Source of the DNA: Metallyticus violacea
Taxonomy: Eukaryota; Arthropoda; Insecta; Mantodea; Metallyticidae
NCBI GenBank assembly: GCA_030762175.1
Contig: CM060833.1
Coordinates: forward strand, 162,837,501 to 162,901,500
Length of the DNA stretch: 64,000 nucleotides
Direction of reading: 5' to 3'
The notes under the pieces were generated by a model. It searched no databases. It saw only the letters and a list, made by a program, of their open reading frames with translations, and was not told where the DNA came from. Position numbers and translations under genes: made by a program. This document shows, piece after piece, positions 13,391 to 25,427 of the stretch (within the stretch, counting starts at the first letter, position 1; each line of letters starts with the position of its first letter).

Positions 13391-14089
13391 TTTTTCTTAT
13401 GCAACTCAAACGTTTCTTTTGAAAGTGTTAAAGCTTTAGTTTATTTTGTTTTTGTATTTATTATATTTTATTTCTTTGTCTAACATAACAAAAACAACGT
13501 ACGTACAATTGTTCTATGTCAATTTATCAAAGCAGAGCTTATTTCGCCTAAACATTAGTGTTGAGACAGTATTTATAAGCTGCCATCCCCATATTCAATT
13601 CGAGTAATTATAATAAGTAATTTTATGTAACTTCTTTATCACAGTCATGAGTGTAATGGCATTTTATGTCCAGTACAAGTGTTGAATTATAGTGTGTAAA
13701 ATGTTATTTTTACGCAAATGTGCAGAAAGTTACCCCAGTCATAAAGTGTGACCGGGGAATTTCCGTTGCCTATTATAACAATATTTGTAAAAGATGACCC
13801 AGCCAAACCGATATTTTCTGAAGAGAATTCTAAAGCACGGTCATTGAAAAAATGTTTATTTCGTTTACAGTTAGGGAGCTGTGTTTTTGCCATGTTAGCT
13901 AAGGACGAAAGCAATAAATATACGGGGGTGAAGAGACAAGGGATAATTTCAAAGGGAGATCCTAACGGTTCCATTTAATACGTAAGAGATGTAGGTGACA
14001 CGTAAGAAATCACGTAATCCATCTAACAAATAATACAGCGGAGAAAAAAATAGAGGGAACAGATTACCCAATAGAGATGCGAGGATTGG
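13391..14089. other. No recognisable gene
   Basis: Overlapping frames of 76 and 95 codons on opposite strands at 13687-13978 show no motif or splice context. Confidence 0.4.
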
Positions 14090-14630
14090 AGAAAATATTC
14101 TAGATCTTTCTAAAACATTCTAGATCTGTATATTCTTTATTTGATAGAATAAAGATAGCTTTGTGAGACTGGCATGTTAATTTAGTCTTGAGATTTTGAG
14201 GTCCAGGGACCGTCGATTCAGATACTATCAGTTCAGTTGGTTGGAAGAATAGACAGTCGATCCGCATTCATTATCGGTTCAGTTAGTGGAAAATTGTAGT
14301 CAGTTTTGGAAGAGTATTCAGTGTGGAATACTCTTAGGCACTGTCAGTTCAGTTCCGTTCAGAAGGAGAGTATTAAGTAGACGGGCTTTATGAGTTCAGT
14401 TGCGTCTCAAGATTAGTTGATTTCAGGACCAGTCTTTTATCAAATCAAAGTAACGCCAGAGTGATCGTCATAGTTAGTGCGAAAGTGGCACATATTCTCC
14501 AGAAAATAACGGCGGCACATTTTATGTGGAATAGTTTATGAACAATAAATTGTGTTTCTTCTCCCATAACGAGAAATTTTTACCAATTTTCATATATTCC
14601 TTCCCCTATGGTCACTGGACCATAAAAGTA
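14090..14630 (+). repeat. LTR-like non-coding block with repeated GTTCAGTT motif
   Basis: The block holds at least four copies of (T)CAGTTCAGTT or GTTCAGTT between 14230 and 14400, a duplicated ATTCTAGATC (about 14095-14125), a small hairpin (CTTTATT-TGAT-AGAATAAAG), a polyadenylation-like AATAAA near 14543 and a terminal-like ...TATCCAACA at about 14620-14629. This looks like an LTR or retroelement leader, but no matching TG start, target duplication or partner LTR was found. Confidence 0.25.
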
Positions 14631-17600
14631 TCCAACAGTAGAGTCTCAATAGCCGTGGCAAAATATAAGTAAGCGGAAACCAATCATCGGATAGGAAGAG
14701 GTAACATTATCCCTGAGATTCCAATAAAATAAAGCAATCAAGTTCAAACCCTGTCCATAATTTTCCCTCCATCCACATATTTTACATATTTTAATTAACC
14801 CCCTTTATTTAAAAATCGCTGCAGTGTGTGCACTAGAAATCAGCAATCAACATGGCCAAACATCTAATGCCCAAATTAATCTTATAATTTAAAGTTCCTA
14901 GTCAAAAAATACCAAGAAAAACAGAAATATTATGTGAAGCAATTTAACAATTCGATTTTCAAAAGATAATAGTTGTACATTTAATTAGTGTTATAGGTTA
15001 TCGTGCTTAAGATGACTTTCATTTGTTACTAAAGAACTTAAATTAAATAATGGATATTCATATCCAGTAAATCGTTTTAATAATTTCGACTTTTATCTGT
15101 TCGACTGCTAGCGGAATTTAAAATGCCGTACTGGATATTCGTACTTTTAAGCGCGTTCTAATCGATGTATTATTTGGTTTTTATAATGTTATTTTCTAAA
15201 CGATCAAAATAAATACACCTGCAGCTCCAGACTTCTCCAGATAAATTATTACTATAGATAAAAAGTATTATTTTTCGTTGCTCCGACCGCCATGCTTTCC
15301 AGTACAAGTTTTGGAATTTTCAGTAATTGTACATCTTCTGGTTTTTCCATCCTGGTTCTATAGTTCTGCCTGTTAGGGTTGGTTTGTTTCAACTAGACGC
15401 TCATTAATGCAGATTGTGTGGGCTCTCCCTGCAATTTGAGTAATGTAAACAGAACCTTCTATAATCATCAGTGGCCAAATGAAACGCCGTCCCTGGTATT
15501 TTTTGCAGAAAGCATTGATTTACGCTTTTATGCATATACGTCAGCTCTCCAGCAAGATTTCCTGATATAATTTGGTATTGTCATTTATATGTGACTGGTT
15601 TTCTTCTTTCTCGGTAACTTTAAGAGAAATTCAGTCGTTTAGCACACGCCCGGGTTCCAAAACAGGGTTAATAATTTACCTAATTTTCTTAATTTCTCTT
15701 TTGAGTAGGAAATATTTTTTTAAGTTTCTCATAACTCTCAGGTTCATAGTCGTTACCCCCTTTTTCAACTGCAGTTTTTTCGGCGATATTATTTATATTG
15801 TGACCAGTTTGATGTAAGTTTTGCCTATATTGGCGAGGCAATATACTTTTTCACCATAAATTTAAGAAAGTTTACTACAATATCAGTAACAATTCAAATA
15901 TAATTATATTAAATATAAAAAAGGACAGTAAAGTAAAAACAAACATTAATCTGCCCATCCTGTTCTTGCACTGACTTATTAAATATGTTATATTTGTAAC
16001 TGAATACAAGATAGGTATAACTAAAAACTAAATAAAAATGAAAAAGTATTTTAAGACTTACACGAAAATGAAACCGAAATATTTCCACCAAGGTGGTCTC
16101 ATTTTTAGGAATAATAAAGAGAACGACAAATTAATGGCTGGAATAATAATAATAATCCTTCATATTTTAGCACATGCCATGCTTTTATATACATTCCTCT
16201 CCAATATTTATTTATCAACATAAAATAGTTACAAAGGATCATTTATAACAATGCTTTATATTAATTTTAAAGGGAGTCACAAACATTTGGCACTAATATA
16301 CAGCAAGTAAGATGTACGTACATAAAATATTATTAGTAAAATGAGTCATCTATTGGCTACTGGCTATGCATGCAAATCACAACGGCAATGCTCATGTTAT
16401 CATACCGTAATCTCCCCGTTATCTTAAAGAATCTTAAGTGGGCAAAATCTAACGAGAAAACATATTTAATTTCCTTTACTTGTAATTATGCTAGGTTTGA
16501 GAGTTATTACCATCGTCAAGTAGCCTGAATAGTAATATAATTTTAGAGAGTGTGTTCCAAAATTGGCGAAATTTTATTCCATGTCACACGAACAGTGTTA
16601 CCAAAATTTGTTCACTTTAGTAAATTTTTTTTGTCATTAGAGATGGTTATTGCGTACAAGTGTAAATATAAGTAAACTTTTATTTTATTTCTCTTTTCAT
16701 GTTGGTAAGCAATAAAACTTAAAATGACATACATTCTTATGTATAAGAATTGTGCATATCGTTGTCCTTCAGGATTCTAAACCATGGTTTAAAATCTTTG
16801 CTTCAATACACATGCTAAAATTTGCAATGCTATAATAGCATTAGGTTATGCAAATGCTTTTCTAAATTTTATGTAATGAAATATTTGTGCATTTTATTTT
16901 GTTGTTTACACTTTGCAAGTTTGTGACTAATATGAACTTAGATAAAGATGGGAAAAGAGGACCGCTGTTTAGGTTCTCTTGTCTGGAACCCTGTTATCAT
17001 TATTTAATTACTTTTACTTGTTTATATAATAGAAGTAAAGGAAGAATATGCGAAATAATAGCCTTTGGAAAAAACACCATGTTTCATGTAAAAACTATTT
17101 TAGAGGTCATAATTGCTAATAATTTTCCATAAATCTCAATTACCAGTGCTTAAAATACTTGTTTCTTTAGATACCTTAAGGTCTTCTTGTTGGCCTTAAT
17201 AATAAAACAATTAATCTATTATTCAATTCTACTGCTATTACACCGATACAATCAATTATAATTTTAAGACATTCTGTTGAGAAATCATATTCTTAGTAAT
17301 GTACATTTCCATAGAACTTTTATCCATGTTTGAACTGTTTAGCACAGCGGTGGGTAAAATCAACCATTTAATGAATTCAGAACTAGGGTAATATTTATTT
17401 GCATGCTTTCAACTTTTAGCCCATGTCTAAAATATTGCGCTGTTGTGCCTAAAATCATGCACCATAAATATTTTTCATAACTATTAAAATTAATGCTTGG
17501 CTTTTAAATATTACAACTTGTTCTCCATTTAAATTTGTTAGTGTACTCAATTTGTCACCTTTCTGCTGATGCCTGGATAAGATTTATATCAGGAAGTGTG

Positions 17601-18054
17601 CCGGAAGGAAAATCTAGATTACGGCCAGAGAAAGATAACTTTCGAGTGCGGGAAAAAATTGATAGTTATCATAGTTTATTTGAAGTTAAGCAAAAATATA
17701 ATTGGCATTGGCTCACACAATATAATGAACTCAGTAATATAACTTGCAAAAATGAAATCAATGCCACATATAGAATACAAACGTTAACTATAAACTCTAA
17801 AATCAACCATTAGCCGAATACATGCTCTGAATTCTTAATTTTCAGATATTTAGTGCTATCGTAAAACAATTTCTAAAACCATAGCCATAATTTCTGTTAC
17901 AGATAAAAATGCAAGGAATTAAAAACCATTGCTAGAGCCTTTACAATACAATAAACGAAGTCATTAAACTTTGTAGTAGAACTAATGAGGAAGACTTTCG
18001 TTCTACCAATTTGGAAGAAAGGCCAAAAACGTCTTTTACCCTCGGGACACCTAA
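14631..18054. other. No recognisable gene
   Basis: Strongly AT-rich, only short frames. The phrase AAAATCAACCATT occurs at about 17355 and again at 17801. Confidence 0.45.
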
Positions 18055-18219
18055 GCAGTTTCTAATCGAACAACAGCACAAGTGACTGCGCTAGAAAGTT
18101 TACGTCACATTATTCTTGAAATTTCCCTTGCCTGTCCGAACCAATTGGAACATGAATCAGATAAAGAGGATTTCCAATTTGAACAGGAAGATGAGGATGG
18201 GAAACGGGATGCGTATTAA
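18055..18219 (+). CDS. Unrecognised acidic C-terminal frame, possible terminal exon
   Basis: A 54-codon frame begins just before an acceptor-like AAGCAG and ends with TAA at 18217-18219. It has no ATG near its start. The middle is hydrophobic (HIILEISLA) and the end is very acidic (ESDKEDFQFEQEDEDGKRD). A polyadenylation signal AATAAA lies 45 bases past the stop (18264-18269). Acceptor, open frame, stop and AATAAA in order is what a last exon looks like, but I cannot match the product or find an upstream exon. A transposon remnant or chance is equally possible. Confidence 0.25.
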   Translation, partial: AVSNRTTAQVTALESLRHIILEISLACPNQLEHESDKEDFQFEQEDEDGKRDAY

Positions 18220-19241
18220 GTATGAAATTAGAAAGGAACACGTGCAAGAACTGCACAATATAGAATAAATTAATTTACTTATCTGAAGCGTAGATATTAT
18301 TTCTCTTCCCAATGTGGTAAATGCATGTGAAAATAAAACTTATTTTGACTACAGAAGGCAAATGACGGACTATCGGCAATGTTATAGCAGAAAGAGGAGA
18401 AATAGTGGAGTATTTCCCTAAGAGCTGGACACCCTTGTTTTATCATCATTCGTTTAGTAAGCAAAGAAAAAAGTATTTAATATATTTTGTTAAATTTTTA
18501 TAGTTACTTAATGTTTATAGTTACTTAATGTTTACTTCTACCAGCGTGTCTCGACTTCCTTGGATTTCCGCGATTTCATGAGCTTTTAGCTTTTATTTAT
18601 TAATAAGATATCAAACATAAAACGGAAACAAACACCAATAATAACACTTAAGTATCTCAAATTGTCAATAAAACAACGTACAAAATTTTCAAGAAATATT
18701 ACTGAAGTTTGTTGTTGATAAATTTGAGTGTCATATAATTATAACAATAATGGCGTTGATAATTCGTAATGTCCAAGTTTTCTTTGAATGTAACTGCCTG
18801 AAATCAGTCATTTTCAGCAAGGAGGGAATTTTAGCATATTTGCATATTTTATTCCTTAGTTCCAAAGCACTGCTTCCTTTGCAAAATTGATGTTCATGAC
18901 ATTCGTAAACATAAAAATAAGATTTTACGGTACACATATAAGCATATTTTAGACGTTAGTGACATTTAGGGCAATTATTTTGTTAAGTTTTGCAATCTGG
19001 AACCTAATCCAAATTTAAGAACACGAAAAACCTGAAAAATTAAATACAGAAGAATCGCAGACTTTAAATAACAGTCAGACATTTAAATTATGTCCATTTA
19101 CTGCAATTTCACTGGTGTTGGTTAGCGCAGCAATCAACAAAGAATTACATAATGAAAGATGTGTAACACGTGGATGGTAGTTGAGACTGAAAGAACAGAA
19201 ATAAACGAAGCAAAAGGCGATCTTTTCTTCTGTTGCACATG
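18220..19241. other. No recognisable gene
   Basis: AT-rich DNA with only short frames; a 17-base phrase (TTTATAGTTACTTAATG) is directly repeated near 18495-18530. Confidence 0.4.
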
Positions 19242-20522
19242 CTAGGGTAGATCCATAAGTTTCCGGCCTCGCCGATAAGGATTATCGCCTTCACAAAACA
19301 CTTATCTGGTGTCATACCTTATCTGTTAAGTAAATAATTGCAGTTGTAGCTTACGCTCCGCTGAGTTCAGTTGTTCAGATATAGTTACATAAAGAAGGCT
19401 ATGTATAGAACATTGTGACATGTTCAAAATGAGTATCGAGCTGTTTTAAGTTCTTCACAAAAGAAGGACTTAATACAAATGAAATCAAACAGCGATTGGA
19501 CGGTGTATATGGGGAAGCATCCCCTTCATATTCTACCGCAAAAGAATGGGCCAAACTTTTTCGAATGTGTCGAGAAAGCATTGAAGACGAAGAGCGTGCA
19601 GGTCGGCGCTCCCTTGGAGGTGCTCACTCCTGAAAACATCGCTCTTGTGGAAGGAAAAATTATGGAAGACCGAAGGCTCAAAGTTACAGAAATAGCAGCA
19701 AGGGTGGGTCTTTCTAAAACAACAGTCCTTCGAATTATTCATCAACATTTAAATATTAGTAAGGTTAGTGCAAGATGGGTACCTAGACTCCTTTTCTCAT
19801 TACAAAAGCAGCAATGAGTCCTCTGTCATGATTCATTTTTGGAGTTCTGCCGTGGCAATGAGAGAGAAGTTCTGCAAACCATTGTTACAGGAGATAAATC
19901 TAGGGTCCTCTACTATGATCCCTTGTCCAAAAGAGAATCAATGGAGTGGCGTAAACCTGGCGAAGCAAGGCCAAAGTCATTCAGTCAACCAACAAGATCA
20001 TGACCACAATATTTTGGAACTGCTAAGCAATACTCTTCATTGACTTCAAGGAGAGGAACACCACAGTAATTGGGGAGTACTATGCAGGCCTACTTCACAG
20101 ACTACGTGTTTCCATCAAAGAGAAAAGGCGAGAAAAGCTGAGTGGTGTGCGCATTCTTCATGACAACGCGCCCGTGCACACAGCTCTTGTTGCAAAGGAA
20201 GCTGCGAAGAAATGTGACTTCAAGGGGATAGACCATCCACCCTATAGCCCAGATGTAGCTCCCAGTGACTATTTCTCTTCTCAAAACTCAAGAAGAACCT
20301 TCGAGGAAGGAAATTTAAGTGTGACGAAGAAGTGATGGATCTGTTTATGCCCATTTTGCAAACAAGACTTCTTACTATTTGGGAGGGGGGTTGAAATATT
20401 AATTCAAAATGTGAGAAGTTTTTTTTGCAACAAAGGGTAACTATACTGGAAAGAGAAATATAGTATTTGTCTTTATCATATCTGGAAAATGCTTAAGCCG
20501 GAAACTTATGGACCTACCCTCG
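19242..20522 (+). mobile_element. Mariner family A, copy 2 (full length, 1281 bp)
   Basis: Inverted repeats of about 28 bases bound the element: the left end reads GGGTAGATCCATAAGTTTCC and the right end is its near-perfect complement (GGAAACTTATGGACCTACCC). The right flank is TA, the mariner target site; the left flank is TG, one mutation away. It is the most complete family A copy in the window and is the reference for the others. Confidence 0.92.
19429..20455 (+). pseudogene. Family A mariner transposase, disrupted
   Basis: Transposase for cut-and-paste movement of the surrounding element. Visible parts in order are the helix-turn-helix segment LGLSKTTVLRIIHQHLN, the linker motif ARWVPRLL (family: WVPHEL-like), the block around the first catalytic site (here degraded near 19900: the TGDET context reads GDKSR), the second aspartate in HDNAPVHTA, and the third in YSPDVAPSDYF. 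The distance from HDN to the last D is 34 residues, the DD34D mariner spacing. The frame is broken by several shifts (after codons near 19500, 19820 and 20040, and near 20275), so no full protein can be made. No intron is expected. Confidence 0.88.
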
Positions 20523-20707
20523 TATGCATAAGATTTTGACAATTATCACAAGAACGCTGCAACATCATTGGAGAGAATGTTCGACATAAGAAGTAATGAT
20601 AGATTGTATACGTGCAAAGATTTTCATTTTATTTTGTTCAGTTTATAGGATTTACATCCTCTGCAATATAGCAAACCTTAACACAACAATCGATGAGTAA
20701 AACATCA

Positions 20708-20890
20708 CCGCCTTGGTATAGCGGTAGCATTTGTGCTTCGTATGCGGCGGGCTGGTTTCGATTCCTATTAGGTTAAATTTGTTCAGGGATTTTCCCTGTG
20801 AATGCTTGGGAAAGTCCCTATCTGGTTGATACCATTGGGATAACATAGGCGCACCTTCCAGACATCCCAACCTCAGAAGCCGGCCTAGTT
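20708..20890 (+). mobile_element. SINE family 3 (different tRNA head)
   Basis: The head shows A-box TGGTATAGCGGTAGCA and B-box GGTTTCGATTCC at tRNA-like spacing, followed by an unrelated body containing GGGATTTTCCCTGTGAATGC and CTTGGGAAAGTCCC. Only one copy is in this window, so the 3' boundary is approximate. Confidence 0.6.
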
Positions 20891-21365
20891 CTCTCTATGT
20901 CATTAGACAATAATGGCATTGGAAATACTTAACAAAGAGAATGATAAAATTAGAATGGTTGTGTTGTGTTCCAGGCAATGATTAACACAGTACTATTTCA
21001 GCATTTAGATTCCTAAAGGATAAAGCACTGCTGGAGAAATGAACTAGATTTATGCATCGTCATGTTGAGTTGAGTTCCCCTCTTCTGTTTAATTACTTCA
21101 TTTTATCCAAAACAATTCAAACAACTTTCATGACAGTGTGTGTTTACAGCGGCAGACAAGCACAAACTTAATTTCCGTTGTTGGCTGCAAAACTGCTCAG
21201 ATATCAGTTCGCTGTACAAACAACCACCAGACCTTTGGTGGTTATTACATAGTGCCATAGCCACGCAATTTGTATCCTAAAAGGAATTCATTTCTTATTC
21301 AAAGTGCAAGGATTATTTATGGTTTTGGCTATTCGTATTGAAAGGCAAAGGGGCTAATAGTAACA
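20891..21365. other. No recognisable gene
   Basis: No motif or long frame seen. Confidence 0.4.

Positions 21366-21454
<89 letters not shown>
21366..21454. repeat. (AAT)n microsatellite
   Basis: About 29 uninterrupted AAT units; the poly-asparagine frame across it is an artefact. Confidence 0.95.
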
Positions 21455-21892
21455 CTGAAATTCTCCATCGCGGTACCTTGTTTCCTACACCAGACGTGTA
21501 TTGCAAACTCTTACACTTTATTTCTAAATTACATTCTTACATTATTATTTTCCAGACGATATTTACACTTAGGTTACAATATAGAAATTTACTAAATAAT
21601 AAAAATAACAAATTGATAAATAACAAAATTACATCTCCCTTCAACTACTTCCCAGTTACTGGAAACCAGCTACTATTTCTACTACTTCCATTTAATCTTT
21701 AACTCTAAATTATTAAACTACTATTCACAGGTATACGATAGAAACTGTACTAGTGCATACTTTTACTTTACTACTTATATGTATCTATTCCTGCCTATAT
21801 TTGTATAAACTATGTGCTATATATCTACCGATCTTATATGTTTCTTTATTTTCCATATTTTATCATCTTTTATATTATATCATCTTTAATCA

Positions 21893-22169
21893 CACCGCCA
21901 CGGACGACCGAGGTCGTTAAGGCGCGACCTCGTGAACGGAAGGTCTGGAGTTCGAATCCCACCAGGACCGTCCTCCCTGACTAAGGTTTTTTCCAGGTTT
22001 TCCTATCCTCATAAATGACGAATGTCGGGGAGGCACCCTAAACTTAGGCCTGGAACGTTTCCTTCCTTAAAAAATCCTTTCCCAATTTATCATTTCATCT
22101 CATGTATCATCATTGTCGCCGCCTGTGGTGCCTCAGTAGTAAAAACGGGCGTTAAACACTATTAAAAAA
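21893..22169 (+). mobile_element. SINE family 1, copy c, with target duplication
   Basis: Full-length copy with the family head (ACCGAGGTCGTTAAGGCG, B-box GTTCGAATCCC), body and tail GGGCGTTAAACACTATT plus a short A run. Identical 11-bp repeats ATCTTTAATCA flank it (21882-21892 and 22170-22180), which proves retroposition and fixes both ends. Confidence 0.95.
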
Positions 22170-22396
22170 ATCTTTAATCATCTTTATAAATGGCAAAGGG
22201 ACTGCTTGGAAATTCCTTACGTAAGCCTGTTCCATCATCATCATTATTAATATTGTAAGAATACATTTCATTATTTTCATGTTGTACATTTTGTATGGCA
22301 GTTGTGAATAATTTGGAAAATAAGCAGTTCAAACCTAGCTGCAAAAGTACACATTAGACAGGTTTGTAATCAAAAAGAGAAAAACGGATGACGAAA

Positions 22397-22434
22397 TCTG
22401 AACCATCTACACTTTTTTGTGTAAATGGTTCAGA
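22397..22434. repeat. Hairpin, 16-bp arms
   Basis: TCTGAACCATCTACAC pairs with GTGTAAATGGTTCAGA (one mismatch) around a 6-T loop. Function unknown. Confidence 0.7.
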
Positions 22435-22492
22435 ATTGAACTGAATAACGCGCCTGCAATGAATATTTTAGATGTGATGTTTAAGTATTTGC

Positions 22493-22846
22493 TTAAAATA
22501 ATTTTACAAGAGAGTGTCTATCACAACATTTGGTTTCGTTTCTTTCGGAATGTGCTTGAAATATGTTGGGAAGCAAGAATGGAGCGGTAGTTATGTTACT
22601 TGAAAATATTCCTGGCTGTTCTTGTCTGCAGTAACCATCTTTGTAGCTGGCATTCAGTGGCATGATCAATGACATTCTCCAAGTTGATAAAATTTCTTCG
22701 ATAAACTTTACAGTTTGTTTCTGCCTACCCAATAACCCAAGATGAGGTGCCGGAACGTGTTCGTTCATTATTGTGGGAGTATTAAAAGTTCGGTGGATTG
22801 CTTCTAGCTCGAGGTCTGTTCCAGCGCTCTGGCATAATTGCGACAC
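22493..22846 (-). CDS. Unrecognised 117-codon open frame
   Basis: One of the longer non-repeat frames in the window. The track start is not an ATG; the first real ATG is about 27 codons in. The residues are well mixed and polar (for example LELEAIHRTFNTP and RQKQTVKFIEEIL), without membrane segments or a motif I recognise. No convincing splice sites or polyadenylation signal mark it as a terminal exon. It may be a fragment of a transposon gene or a chance frame. Confidence 0.25.
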   Translation of the reverse strand: MSQLCQSAGTDLELEAIHRTFNTPTIMNEHVPAPHLGLLGRQKQTVKFIEEILSTWRMSLIMPLNASYKDGYCRQEQPGIFSSNITTAPFLLPNIFQAHSERNETKCCDRHSLVKLF

Positions 22847-23394
22847 TCCTGTTAGCCATTTCGTGGCAGCTAGTAGTCATTTAAATGCAGATAGGAAAGT
22901 TAATGCTATTTCAAAGGACTTAGCATGACACCGACTGTTACATTCTTTGATAATAAATGTAGATATAAAGTTAGTTGCCCTATCAGAGCTTGAGGAAACC
23001 AAAATTCTTGTGTTTCATTTTGATTAAGTAGTTGTCTCTATAAATCCTCCATGATTTGAACAAAGCAGTTCTTCAGAAGTCTGAGTAATGTGGCGGCATC
23101 CATGGAATGTACACTCACAATGCTCTAAGAGTGGTACCGAAATTTAAATTCAAATAGCTAATGAAAAACCTAAAAAAGGGAAGGGTTTCCTGCTATTGCC
23201 AAATTATTTAATTAGTTTAGGACCTATTGAAGATATAGATGCACGAGATAATTTTGATGCAGTAGTAATTTATTTATAGAATGCTTTGATTTATTTGAGA
23301 TAAATTGCGTTGTATGTAAGTAGGTAAAAGGGTTGTACTTTGGATTAAAACATATTTTAGAAGAGAGAACGCAGATCGTAGGGTAAGTCAGAAA

Positions 23395-23990
23395 GTGTCA
23401 GTTACAGGGAAGATGATATCAGTAGTTCCAAAAGGCAAGCTTTCTTAGGCCTCCATTGTTATCATTTATATGAACGATTTTTGCTTAAATATTAAGTCAA
23501 AAGTACGATTGTATTGTTATCGACAATTCCGATAAGAAAACAAAGCGATGTTAATAATATTTCCAATAGGGCGGTTAAGCATAAGATGAAAATAAATGGT
23601 TCTAAGAGTGAGACAATAACATTTTGTGAAAGCCGAGAACAAATGCATCTTAATTATAAACTGGGTGAGGTAGATATTCCCCAGGAAAACTGCTGCAAAT
23701 ACGTAGGAGTTTAATTAAGCTCTAAATCTGCATAGGATGAACAAATTTATAGCCTTACGAGGAAGGCATACAAGGGTTATCCTTTGTTATGAGAATACTA
23801 AAAATAGCCACTCCAAATTCAAAGAATATAGCTTATTTATCATTAGTTCGGCTCTTATGGAGCTGATTTTTGGAATATATATATAGACACAAATGCCCAG
23901 CGCTGACAGAATAGTTCATAAAAGATAAAAAAAGAACTTGCGGACGAAAATTTTAAAGAATTAGGTTGAGAATCACTAGCAGAGAGACGT
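23395..23990 (+). pseudogene. LINE reverse transcriptase remnant
   Basis: Copies RNA into DNA during non-LTR retrotransposition. In broken frames the DNA reads VPKGKLS (family VPQGSVLGP), then IIYMNDF (family YINDL), then a damaged palm-motif region (RLYCYRQ where YADD is expected), KMKINGSKSETITF (family N..KT...F) and CCKYVGV (family YLGV), followed by thumb-domain-like sequence to about 23990. Several stops and frameshifts are present and both ends of the element are missing. The right end runs into a family 2 SINE tail in the opposite orientation. Confidence 0.75.
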
Positions 23991-23998
23991 CTGTTTGT

Positions 23999-24096
23999 TT
24001 TGATTTATTTACGGACGCTCTTTAACATCTCAGGTCATCATTCAATTCAGGGCGTGAAATGGACGACAAATTTTGCTCAGAGGCCTCTTCTTTCAG
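23999..24096 (-). mobile_element. SINE family 2, 3' fragment
   Basis: Matches the 3' part of the copies at 45448 and 50530 (shared phrases GGACGCTCTTTAACATCTCA, TTCAATTCAGGGCGTGAAA, GAGGCCTCTTCTTTCAG). The tRNA head is absent, as in a truncated insertion. Confidence 0.85.
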
Positions 24097-24277
24097 TTTT
24101 GATAGAATCCTCATCCTCATCCTCATCCACCTTATTCCCCATTCTCGCATCTTGCGACTATCTCCTCTTACTAGACGTGGTACCCATTTTGAATACGTTA
24201 AGGGACTTAACAGTGTTATTATGGATATTCTAAACAGACTGTCAGCTTCCATTGTCTGTCCTTTCTCGCCCATTATA

Positions 24278-25427
24278 CGAGGTACATTCCAGTTATAACA
24301 CCTCCGATTTTTTTTCCTCAAGCCTGGAAACAGATAGAAACATGCGGTTTGTTTTTAAAATACGCCAGAACTTGTTGTGAATGCGTGACAAGATGACAGC
24401 ACTGTATGGCATACAGACCTCCAGCGGCAGCGGAGAGAGTAAGAACTGTTTTTGATACTTCAAAATGGCGAAGTTTTCATCACAAGAACAACGTGTAATC
24501 ATCCATTTTCTCCATTTTCGTGGTTTGACTGTGGTGATGGTGTCATGGATGTGTCTAATGTGCGTTCATAGGCGCGACAGTTCAAGGAAGGCAGATCGTG
24601 TGTGACAACAAACCAAGGCAATTTCGGTCTCGCACAAATCTGTCTGACGACATGATCGAGCGAGTGGAGAATCGCCGAATGAGTGTGGAACACATCGCCT
24701 CTAAAGTTGGCATTTCTGTACGACCTGTGCACACAACCCTGCATGAAGATCTGAAATTGCGAAAAGTGTCCTCCAGGTGGGTGCCACGAATGCTGACGGA
24801 CGACCATCGTATTGCCAGGTAATGTTGACTCGTGATGACGTCATGAATGGGACGTTCTTTAAATCGATTGTGACAATAGATAAGACATGGGTGAAACGAA
24901 GCGCCAGTCTGCTCAATAGAAGTACTCAGATTCACCGCTACCAAAAATTTTCCGGTAAGCGCCAGTGCAGAAAAAATGACGGTGGCCATGTTTTGGGACA
25001 GCGATGTAATCCTTATTCATTGCGTTTGAAAGGGCAGGTGCATTCTACAAGAAGCATTGCGTAAAAAACGGCCGGAAAAGGCTGCACGTGTGCTCAATGC
25101 CTCAGCGCGTCGGGCGAACATGACGCAGCAGTTTTTTCACGAAAGCAACTTTGAAGTGATTCCTCATGTTTCCTACTCACCTTATCTGGCTCCTAGCTAC
25201 TTTTGGCTGTTTCCAGCGATGAAAGTCACTCTCCGCGGTCACACATTTACTAGCCGTGTCGCTATTGCATCAGCGATTTTGCAGTGGTCAAAACAGACTC
25301 CTATAGAAGCGTTCGCAGAGGCCATGGAATAATGGCGACGATGTTGTGGCTGCAGGGAGATTACGTCAAGAAGTGACACAAATTTCGGGAGAAAAAATCC
25401 GAGATGTTATAACTTGAATGCCCCTCG
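24278..25427 (+). mobile_element. Mariner family C, complete ends, heavily decayed frame
   Basis: Left end CGAGGTACATTCCAGTTATA and right end (complement) CGAGGGGCATTCAAGTTATA form about 35-bp inverted repeats; TA precedes the left end, TT follows the right. An ATG at 24465 opens a transposase (MAKFSSQEQRVIIHFLHF) that shifts frame within 20 codons. Later fragments carry the second helix (KVGISVRPVHTTLHEDL), SSRWVPRML, the first catalytic D (TIDKTWV), and a C-terminal block in which the last two catalytic positions are lost (SPYLAPSYFWLFP; LNAS in place of HDNA). The element cannot be active. Confidence 0.88.

Noticed and set aside
21338..21595. Poly-asparagine open frame
   Set aside because: Translation of the (AAT)n microsatellite.
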